Assembly (NCBI GenBank): GCA_032622095.1
Contig: CP136067.1
Span: 119,773,281 to 119,837,280 of the forward strand
Direction of reading: 5' to 3'
Source of the DNA: Siphonodentalium dalli
Lineage: Eukaryota > Mollusca > Scaphopoda > Gadilida > Siphonodentaliidae
DNA length: 64,000 bases
The position numbers and the translations under genes are program-made. Positions 1 to 8,096 of the stretch are shown here, piece after piece; position 1 is the first letter of the stretch, and each line of letters starts with the position of its first letter. The notes below the pieces were generated by a model. The model was not told the DNA's origin. It saw nothing but the letters and a program-made list of their open reading frames with translations, and did not search any database.

Positions 1-179
1 AGATCTAATATTTTATACCCCAGTAACTATATAATACATGTTTACATAGAGATAATCCACCTTTAAAAAAAGTTATGAGAGTAGCGTTTCTTGCTACCTT
101 TACATATATAGTTGTTGTGAAAAGAATTTTTGTGCATAATGGATGTAATCAGACACATCTGCTTTCAAATATATAATTA

Positions 180-893
180 CTAGCAGGTGGACCCGACTTC
201 GTCCGGGCTGTTTCCCCTCTGCTTTTCGGCGAATTGCGCGAGTTGACCTTGAATTGTCCATTTTGAAGGTCAGGTGGGGTCACGATTTGACCCGTCCAAA
301 ACACTGCCCAGACAAAAGTACCCGTCGAAATCCATCCGGTTTTACCCGATTTGACCTTGAATTGATCATTTTGAAGGTCAATGTCAGGTCGGGGTCACGA
401 TTTGACCCGTCGAAAACACTCAGTGGACAAAAGTAACCCTATGTATCAAATTTCGTGGAAATTCCATCAAAATTCGCGATTTGACATTGAATTGACCCGA
501 TTTCAAGGTCAATGTCACGTCGCACGGGCAAATGAATAGGCTTATAAGACTCCCTATACGAAAGTATCCCTAGACACTAATTTTCATCAAAATCCCGTGA
601 TATTCGGGCGTTTGACCTTGAAATGACCCGATTTCAAGGTCAATGTCACATCGCACGGGCAAATTAATAGGCATACGCCACTCCCCGACCGAAAGTACCC
701 CCCACATACCAAGTTTCATCGAAATCCCGTGATATTCGGGTGTTTGACCTTGACACCCGATTTCAAGGTCAAGGTCACGTCGCACGGGCAAATTAACAGG
801 CCCATGCCACTCCACGGCCGAAAGTACGAGCCGTTTTCGAGTCCATCGATTACAGACACACAGACAGACAGATCTTCCAAAATATATAATAGA
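180..893 (-). mobile_element. Helitron-like non-autonomous element A1
   Basis: A 714-bp family A element lying on the minus strand. Read on that strand it starts TCTATTATATATTTTGGAAG, then has a CTGT-type microsatellite, and ends with the hairpin CCCGGACGAAGTCGGG, 8 nt and CTAG, followed by T (complement of A179). A 5' TC, a hairpin 10-12 nt from a CTAG end, and an A|T target are the known termini of Helitrons. There is no Rep or helicase coding sequence, so it would be non-autonomous. The body is repeated modules with AAGGTCA motifs. No target-site duplication is expected or seen. It abuts A2 exactly (CTAG of A2 at 894-897). Confidence 0.6.
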
Positions 894-1716
894 CTAGCAG
901 GTGGACCCTACTTCGTCCGGGCTGTTTCTCCTTTGCTTTTCGGCGAATTGCGCGATTTGACCTTGAATTGTCCATTTTGAAGGTCAAGGTCAGGTGGGTC
1001 ACGATTTGACCGGTCCAAAACACTGCCCGGACAAAAGTACCCGTCGAAATCCATCCGGTTTTACCCGATTTAGAGAGTGAAGGTCACTCGAAGGTCAAGG
1101 TCACGCCACACGGGCATCCGGGTGTGACGAAATTGCTCAGCGCTTCATACTACCCGTTTCCACCAAATCCAGTGGACATCGGCTCAGCGGATCCCGAGAT
1201 ATAAGTTCAAGGTCACTCGGAGGTCGAGGTCACGCCGCACCGACAGACAGAAATGCCCGTGTTACTCATGGGGTCAACCTACACCAACACCCCAAAAATG
1301 GGAGAAATCGGCCCAGCGGATCCCGAGATACGGTTTCAAGGTCATTTGAAATGCCAAGGTCACGCCACACGGGCATCCGGACGCTACGAAATGGCTCGGC
1401 GCCTCACACTGCCCCCACATACAAAATTTGGTCCAAATCGGCCGAGATACAGGTTGAAGATCACCGGTTTGAAGGTCAAGGTCACGCCGCACGGACAAAT
1501 GGACGGGCCCCGAAATCCCTCGATATTCGGGCGTTTGACCTTGAAATTACCCGATTTCAAGGTCACGTCGCACGGGCAAATTAATAGGCCTATGTCACTC
1601 CCCGGCAGAAAATACACCCACATACCAAGGTTCATCGAAATCGGCTCTGCCGTTTTCGAGTCCATCGATTACAGACACACACACAGACAGACAGATCTTC
1701 CAAAATATATAATAGA
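894..1716 (-). mobile_element. Helitron-like non-autonomous element A2
   Basis: Second family A copy, 823 bp, with the same minus-strand termini as A1 (CTAG at 894-897, TCTATTATAT at its 5' end ending at 1716). It contains extra modules with 'aaggtcaaggtcacg' cores. The junctions on both sides are exact: the TC start of A2 touches the CTAG end of B1, and the TC start of A1 touches the CTAG end of A2. On the minus strand the order is therefore B1-A2-A1, head to tail. Several short open frames cross it in both strands but share no codon pattern, and I treat them as non-coding. Confidence 0.6.
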
Positions 1717-2373
1717 CTAGCCGATGAGCCCGACGTTGTCCGGGCTATTCAAAAAACAAATTTCAAGTCGATAGCTCTACGCAGCCCGACGTTGTCCGGG
1801 CTATTCAAAAACCAAATTTCAAGTCGATAGCTCTACCCGTTTCCGAGATCTGGTCTGCGCATGCGCGAAGCTGGCGTCGCGCGGGCTCGGCGACCCATTC
1901 GTATCCGGGGCAAGATACATTCACATACCAATTTCAAGTCGATAGCTCCACCCGTTTCCGAGATCTCGTCTGCGCATGCGCGAAGCTGGCGTCGCACGGG
2001 CTCGGCGACCCGATAAAATTCGTATCCGGGACAAGATACATTCACATACCAAATTTCAAGTCGATAGCTCCACCCGTTTCCGAGATCTCGTCTGCGCATG
2101 CTCGAAGCTGGCGTCGCACGGGCTCGGCGAGCCGATAAAATTCGTATCCGGGGCAAGATACATTCACATACCAAATTTCAAGTCGATAGCTCCACCCGTT
2201 TCCGAGATCTCGTCTGCGCATGCGCCGCACGGGCTCGTCAATACGACAACGACGACCGCCTGGTCAAACTACACACACGTACCAAGTTTCGTCCCGATCG
2301 GTCGAGAATCGTAGATTTGTATAAATGACAGACAAACATACAGACAGACAGAGGTCTTCAAAATATATATGAG
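1717..2373 (-). mobile_element. Helitron-like non-autonomous element B1
   Basis: Family B copy on the minus strand, with CTAG at 1717-1720 and the hairpin AGCCCGACGTTGTCCGGGCT just inside. The terminal hairpin module is present twice (about 1727-1745 and 1783-1802). The core is four copies of a roughly 122-bp unit centred on the palindrome GCGCATGCGC or near variants (1857, 1972, 2094, 2216). Its 5' end reads CTCATATATATTTTGAAGAC on the minus strand. It lacks the first T and joins directly to a truncated A3. Confidence 0.6.
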
Positions 2374-2745
2374 GACCCGACTTCGTCCGGGCTGTTTCTC
2401 CTCTGCTTTTCGGCGAATTGCGCGATTTGACCTTGAATTGTCCATTTTGAAGGTCAAAGTCAGGTGGGTCACGATTTGACCGGTCCAAAACACTGCCCGG
2501 ACAAAAGTACCCATCGAAATCCATCCGGTTTTACCCGATTTAGAGAGTGAAGGTCACTCGAAGGTCAATGTCACGCTGCACGGGCATCCGGTGTGACGAA
2601 ATTGCTCAGCGCTTCATACTACCCGTTTCCACCAAATCCGGACGCGACGAAATGGCTCGGCGCCTCACACTGCCCCCACATACCAAATTTGGTCCAAATC
2701 GGCCAAGCAGGAGCCGAGATACAGGTTGAAGGTCACCGGTTTGTT
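2374..2745 (-). mobile_element. truncated family A element A3
   Basis: A family A fragment. The hairpin CCCGACTTCGTCCGGG is retained at 2376-2391, but the terminal CTAG and about 10 adjacent bases are missing where it meets B1. The far end stops after 'gaaggtcaccggtttg' without the CTGT tract or TC terminus. It carries the same AAGGTCA modules as A2. Confidence 0.5.
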
Positions 2746-2773
2746 TAATTTACCTCTCAGCTAGATATATATA

Positions 2774-3308
2774 TCTCATATATATTTTGAAGACCTCTGT
2801 CTGTATGTATGTTTGTTTGTTTGTTTGTTTGTCTGTCTGTCTGTCATTTATACAAATCTACGATTCTCGACCGATCGGGACGAAACTTGGTACGTGTGTG
2901 TAGTTTCACCAGGCGGTGAACGTTGTCGTATTGGCGAGCCCGTGCGGCGCCCGCTTCGCGCATGCGCAGACGAGATCTCGGAAACGGGTGGAGCTATCGA
3001 CTTGAAATTTGCTATGTGAATGTATCTTGCCCCGGATACGAATTTTATCGGGTCGCCGAGCCCGTGCGACACCAGCTTCGCGCATGCGCAGACGAGATCT
3101 CGGAAACGGGTGGAGCTATCGACTTGAAATTTGCTATGTGAATGTATCTTGCCCCGGATACGAATTTTATCGGGTCGCCGAGCCCGTGCGACGCCAGCTT
3201 CGCGCATGCGCAGACCAGATCTCGGAAACGGGTAGAGCGATCGACTTGAAATTTGGTTTTTGAATAGCCCGGATGAATAGCCCGGACAACGTCGGGCTCA
3301 TCGGCTAG
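2774..3308 (+). mobile_element. Helitron-like element B2 (first of plus-strand array)
   Basis: Family B element, 535 bp. It starts TCTCATATATATTTTGAAGA after A2773 and ends hairpin-CATCGG-CTAG at 3305-3308. Order: 5' leader, (TGTT/TGTC)n microsatellite, a conserved 'cgaccgatcgggacgaaac' block, three 122-bp core units (GCGCATGCGC at 2958, 3080, 3202), then the terminal hairpin AGCCCGGACAACGTCGGGCT. The layout of leader, microsatellite, tandem core and 3' hairpin also matches the HINE/pearl type of Helitron relatives known from molluscs. Confidence 0.62.
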
Positions 3309-3953
3309 TCTCATATATATTTTGAAGACCTCTGTTTGTTTGTTTGTTTGTCTGTCTGTCTGTCTGTCATTTATACAAATCTACGATTCTCGACCGATCG
3401 GGACGAAACTTGGTACGTGTGTGTAGTTTGACCAGGCGGTGAACGTTGTCGTATTGGCGAGCCCGTGCGGCGCCCGCTTCGCGCATGCGCAGACGAGATA
3501 TCGGAAACGGGTGGAGCTATCGACTTGAAATTTGCTATGTGAATGTATCTTGCCCCGGATACGAATTTTATCGGGTCGCCGAGCCCGTGCGACACCAGCT
3601 TCGCGCATGCGCAGACGAGATCTCGGAAACGGGTGGAGCTATCGACTTGAAATTTGCTATGTGAATGTATCTTGCCACGGATACGAATTTTATCGGGTCG
3701 CCGAGCCCGTGCGACGCCAGCTTCGCGCATGCGCAGACCAGATCTCGGAAACGGGTGGAGCTATCGACTTGAAATTTGCTATGTGAATGTATCTTGCCCC
3801 GGATACGAATTTTATCGGGTCGCCGAGCCCGTGCGACGCCAGCTTCGCGCATGCGCAGACCAGATCTCGGAAACGGGTAGAGCGATCGACTTGAAATTTG
3901 GTTTTTGAATAGCCCGGATGAATAGCCCGGACAACGTCGGGCTCATCGGCTAG
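3309..3953 (+). mobile_element. Helitron-like element B3
   Basis: 645-bp copy joined directly to B2 (CTAG|TCTC). Four core units (palindromes at 3481, 3603, 3725, 3847), one more than B2, B4 or B5. It shares with B4 the variant 'gagatatcgg' in the first core unit, and shares with B2 the duplicated 'gaatagcccgg' before the hairpin. Those mixed similarities suggest exchange among copies. Confidence 0.62.
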
Positions 3954-4463
3954 TCTCATATATATTTTGAAGACCTCTGTTTGTTTGTTTGTTTGTCTGT
4001 CTGTCTGTCTGTCATTTATACAAATCTACGATTCTCGACCGATCGGGACGAAACTTGGTACGTGTGTGTAGTTTGACCAGGCGGTGAACGTTGTCGTATT
4101 GGCGAGCCCGTGCGGCGCCCGCTTCGCGCATGCGCAGACGAGATATCGGAAACGGGTGGAGCTATCGACTTGAAATTTGCTATGTGAATGTATCTTGCCC
4201 CGGATACGAATTTTATCGGGTCGCCGAGTCCGTGCGACACCAGCTTCGCGCATGCGCAGACGAGATCTCGGAAACGGGTGGAGCTATCGACTTGAAATTT
4301 GCTATGTGAATGTATCTTGCCACGGATACGAATTTTATCGGGTCGCCGAGCCCGTGCGACGCCAGCTTCGCGCATGCGCAGACCAGATCTCGGAAACGGG
4401 TAGATCTATCGACTTGAAATTTGGTTTTTGAATAGCCCGGACAACGTCGGTCTCATCGGCTAG
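3954..4463 (+). mobile_element. Helitron-like element B4
   Basis: 510-bp copy with three core units (4126, 4248, 4370), complete TC and CTAG ends. The hairpin has one substitution in the right arm ('gtcggtct'). Confidence 0.62.
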
Positions 4464-4985
4464 TCTCATATATATTTTGAAGACCTCTGTCTGTATGTAT
4501 GTTTGTTTGTTTGTTTGTTTGTTTGTCTGTCTGTCATTTATACAAATCTACGATTCTCGACCGATCGGGACGAAACTTGGTACGTGTGTGTAGTTTGACC
4601 AGGCGGTGAACGTTGTCGTATTGGCGAGCCCGTGCGGCGCCCGCTTCGCGCATGCGCAGACGATATATCGGAAACGGGTGGAGCTATCGACTTGAAATTT
4701 GCTAAGTGAATGTATCTTGCCCCGGATACGAATTTTATCGGCTCGCCGAGCCCGTGCGACACCAGCTTCGCGCATGCGCAGACGAGATCTCGGAAACGGG
4801 TGGAGCTATCGACTTGAAATTTGCAATGTGAATGTATCTTGCCGCGGATACGAATTTTATCGGGTCGCCGAGCCCGTGCGACGCCAGCTTCGCGCATGCG
4901 CAGACCAGTTCTCGGAAACGGGTAGAGCTATCGACTTGAAATTTTGTTTTTGAATAGCCCGGACAACGTCGGGCTCATCGGCTAG
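4464..4985 (+). mobile_element. Helitron-like element B5
   Basis: 522-bp copy with three core units (4648, 4770, 4892), exact CTAG|TCTC junctions with B4 and B6, and scattered substitutions relative to B3 and B4. Confidence 0.62.
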
Positions 4986-5307
4986 TCTCATATATATTTT
5001 GAAGACCTCTGTTTGTCTGTCTGTCTGTATGTCTGTCTGTATGTCATTTATACAAATCTACGATTCTCGACCGATCGGGACGAAACTTGGTACGTGTGTG
5101 TAGTTTGACCAGGCGGTCGACGTTGTCGTATTGGCGAGCCCGTGCTGCGCCCACTTCGCGCATGCGCAGACGAGATCTCGGAAACGGGTGGAGCTATCGA
5201 CTTGAAATTTGGTTTTTGAATAGCCCGGACAACGTCGGGCTGGGTAGAGCTGTCGACTTGAAATTGGGTTTTTGAATAGCCCGGACAACGTCGGGCTCAT
5301 CGGCTAG
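4986..5307 (+). mobile_element. short Helitron-like element B6
   Basis: 322-bp copy with a single core unit (palindrome at 5158) and a duplicated terminal hairpin module (about 5220-5243 and 5275-5297). Ends are intact. Confidence 0.6.
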
Positions 5308-5748
5308 TCTCATATATATTTTGAAGACCTCTGTTTGTCTGTTTGTCTGTCTGTCTGTCTGTCATTAATACAAATCTACGATTCTCGACCGATCGGGACG
5401 AAACTTGGTACGTGTGTGAAGTTTGACCAGGCGGTGGTCGTTATCGTATTGGCGAGCCCGTGCGACGCCCATGCAGCGCATGCGCAGACGAGATCTCGGA
5501 AACGGGTGGAGCTATCGACTTGAAATTTGGTATGTGAATGTATCTTGCCCCGGATACGAATTTTATCGGGTCGCCGAGCCCGTGCGACGCCAGCTTCACG
5601 CATGCGCAGACCAGATCTAGGAAACGGGTAGAGCTATCGACTTGAAATTTGGTTTTTGAATAGCCAGGACAACGTCGCGGGCTGGGTAGACCTATCGACT
5701 TGAAATTTGGTTTTTGAATAGCCCGGACAACGTCGGGCTCATCGGCTA

Positions 5749-5749
<1 letters not shown>
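5308..5749 (+). mobile_element. Helitron-like element B7 (last of array)
   Basis: 442-bp copy with two core units whose palindromes are altered (AGCGCATGCGCA near 5478; CACGCATGCGCA near 5599), and a duplicated hairpin module. The last CTAG (5746-5749) is followed by T5750 and an (AT)n tract, so the whole B2-B7 block lies between A2773 and T5750. Confidence 0.6.

Positions 5750-5800
<51 letters not shown>
5750..5800. repeat. (AT)n microsatellite
   Basis: 51 bp of perfect TA dinucleotide directly after the terminal CTAG of B7. A shorter AT tract (2765-2773) precedes B2, so the array appears to have inserted into an AT tract. Confidence 0.95.
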
Positions 5801-5802
<2 letters not shown>

Positions 5803-6842
5803 TATGCATTTGTTCAGTTGTTGAACTTCTCAAACACCCTGTAATGGTTTAATAATGGTATTAAAAGAATTTGAATTTTGGCTAATGTTGCAGTATTTGT
5901 TGGGTCCGATGAGGAAAAGGCATGCCTCGTCTGTATAATTAAGTTTATGTACCATCATTCTGTGAATCTTCTGACACATAGCAGTGAAAGTATTGGTGCG
6001 TTCCAGCCATATCTTTCTTCAGAACTGCAATAAAAAATCGGATGATAAAATCCACCGGATTCTGGTTAATATTTCTTATATTTACCATACCAAGCAAAAA
6101 TATATATTTACCATGCACAATTACAATAATTTGTACTGCGATGTCGGTTGTTAGAAATACGGGAAATGTGTATCATACAGGATCATACAGGTTGGCCGCT
6201 GCGGCAAACATTCGATGGTTAAATTATAGCCCTTTTAGTATATCCGACAGTCCAACAGCAGTGGGCAGAGCTCATCCCGCAGTTCATTCAAGGATTTGAA
6301 TTAAATCTTTTACCTTCTCCAGAACCATATAATCGAATGGGTTCATATTTGGTATGGATGATTGGGAATCCGATTTGTTCAAATTATGTCACCAGATCAA
6401 ATATGGGAGAGTCAGGGACCTTTTATAGTACTTGTTATAACCTATTCTCAAGAACATTTAGGCATTGCTATCTTATATTTGGTTGGATGGTCATTGGTTG
6501 ACTCAGATCCAGACTTGTTAAAATTGGGTCGACCTGTCAAAAAAAAAGGGGGGGGGGACTGAGTTTGGGGACTTAACAAAGTTCTCTTTAATAAAATAAC
6601 TGACTCATTAACACTTTCCCTTCCCGTCACGCCCCTCCTCCCCATATGACCCAGATCTCACTCGTCCCTACCCCAACTAATTGCCTGTGGTGTGCACATA
6701 CATGCCATCATGTGAGGTTTGATCTTATCTGACACACTAGAATAAACAACCACAATTCAATCTTAACTAGTGCATGTTGTCATCGAAATCAAATTAATTA
6801 AATAAAGTGTACCATGAGATGTGTTGTTCCGATATTGTTTTA
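5801..6842. other. gene-free stretch
   Basis: No convincing gene. Low-complexity A9-G10 at about 6539-6557. Text such as 'tcatatttggtatggatg' (about 6340) resembles the core of short interspersed elements seen elsewhere in the window, but I cannot set boundaries. Confidence 0.4.
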
Positions 6843-7180
6843 CTAGCTTATTATACCCCCATTTTGCGAATAAAATGGGGGTATACTGATTTGGCTTTGT
6901 CCCTCCGTCAGTCCGTCCGTCTGTCGGGACGTCCGTTCGTCCATCATTCAGTCTGCGCATATATCTCAGCTATGGATCTGAATGAAATTTGGTATGGAAA
7001 TTTGCCAACATGACTGCTTTCAATTGCGGGACATTTTATGTTCGTGTTTACAGTTCTAGAGTTATCCTTCTTGTTTGTTATTGGATCTGAATGAAATTTG
7101 GTATGGATGTTCTCATCATTCATAACTGCTTTCAAAAGAGTGGCAACTTACATTTACCGTTCTAGAGTTATCCTTCTTGG
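6843..7180 (-). mobile_element. hairpin-CTAG element, family C
   Basis: Minus-strand 3' end: a perfect 14-bp stem (TATACCCCCATTTT / AAAATGGGGGTATA) with a 6-nt loop, then ATAAG, then CTAG (6843-6846), followed by T. Inside lie a GTCC/GTCT tract (6903-6950) and a roughly 120-bp module ('tctgaatgaaatttggtatgg') present twice (about 6970 and 7085). The 3' end satisfies the Helitron rule. The 5' end is not resolved, so 7180 is a guess. Confidence 0.45.
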
Positions 7181-7342
7181 CTTATTTTTTAATTTAGTTT
7201 CCGTCCAGCCCATATTTATTTGCCATTGTTGTCTATACCAGTACCCGAGGTGCATCCACTTCAAGTTCTAAAACTGACCCTCTAAAATAACCAAACCAAT
7301 AGATCCTATCCTATCATTGCAATAACACAGGCCAATACGGCT

Positions 7343-7447
7343 CAATACGGTGTAAAATAAGATCACCACTTTTAAAGTACAATCGCCAGCTTTTGATCTG
7401 AAAAAAAAGCAGGCAACTAGTTTTGAAGTAAAAAAAAACGCCAGCTT
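7343..7447 (+). repeat. 'cgccagcttttga' module, left copy
   Basis: Sequence 'gatcaccacttttaaagtac...aacgccagcttgtg' that recurs at 7748-7850 in direct orientation and at 10624-10700 in inverted orientation. It borders the zinc-finger relic on the left. Confidence 0.7.
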
Positions 7448-7762
7448 GTGAGGCAAAACCACCAGTCGATTTCGGACAACTTTGACGTGTATCAGAAGGA
7501 ATTCAGTCATAACTGGATTCTGACCATGCACAAGAGGACCCAAACCGGTGACCGCCCCCATGAGGGTGACGTGTGTCAGACGGAATTCAGTCATATCTGG
7601 AGCCTGACCATGTATAAGAGGACCAACGCCGGCGATCGACCACACGAGTGTGATGTGTGCCATTAGACATTTAGTTATTCTGAAAATCTGACAATACATG
7701 AAAGAATTCACACCGATGATCCCTCATACACATGTCACTTGTGTCAGAAGGTTTTGAAGTAA
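7448..7762 (+). pseudogene. degenerate C2H2 zinc-finger array, segment 1
   Basis: The reading frame contains finger-linker text such as TGDRPHE, MHKRTQTGDRP and LTIHERIHTDDPSYTC, which is the classical C2H2 layout of 28 residues with TGE(K/R)P-type linkers. Finger 1 has lost both cysteines (FDVY for CxxC) and the second histidine. Finger 2 has lost one cysteine and both histidines. Finger 3 has all four ligands but a TAG stop at 7664-7666 just after its second cysteine. The frame ends at TAA near 7760 inside the next finger. Intact members bind DNA in the nucleus; this one is a decayed relic. Confidence 0.75.
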
Positions 7763-7850
7763 AATCGCCAGCTTTTGATGTAAAAAAAACAGGCAACAAG
7801 TTTTGAAGTAAAAAAAACGCCAGCTTGTGAGGTAAAACCACCAGCCGATA
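7748..7850 (+). repeat. 'cgccagcttttga' module, second direct copy
   Basis: Near-repeat of 7360-7450, separating two segments of the zinc-finger relic. Because finger text resumes after it, the module plus finger unit appears to have been duplicated in tandem (roughly 7440-7750 and 7840-8096). Confidence 0.7.
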
Positions 7851-8096
7851 TTTGAAAACTTTGACGTGTATCAGACGGAATTCGGTCATATCTGGAGTTT
7901 GACCATGCATAAGAGGACCAACACTGGCGATCGACCATACCAGTTTGACGTGTACGTGCCATTTAGTTATTCGGAAAATCTGAAAAGAATTAATTCACAC
8001 CGACGATCGCCCATACCCATGGCACGTGTATCATAAGGATGTCATATCTGGAGTCTGACGATGCATAAGAGGAACAACAAGCACATCGACGATTGT
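7851..8096 (+). pseudogene. degenerate C2H2 zinc-finger array, segment 2
   Basis: Finger text continues: FGHIWSLTMHKRTNTGDRPY around 7880-7940, then frameshifted 'SYSENLK' and a last partial finger ending DDCPY at about 8100, where the frame reaches TAG. Cysteines are replaced by Phe/Tyr as in segment 1. The final 'ccatactagtgtgcggc' is both the finger linker (compare 'ccacacgagtgtgatgtg' at 7640) and the first unit of the minisatellite. Confidence 0.7.

Noticed and set aside
1253-5833. Many arginine-rich frames of 60-130 codons in the A/B arrays
   Set aside because: They repeat with the 122-bp units, shift frame from unit to unit, and occur equally on both strands; no protein family fits.
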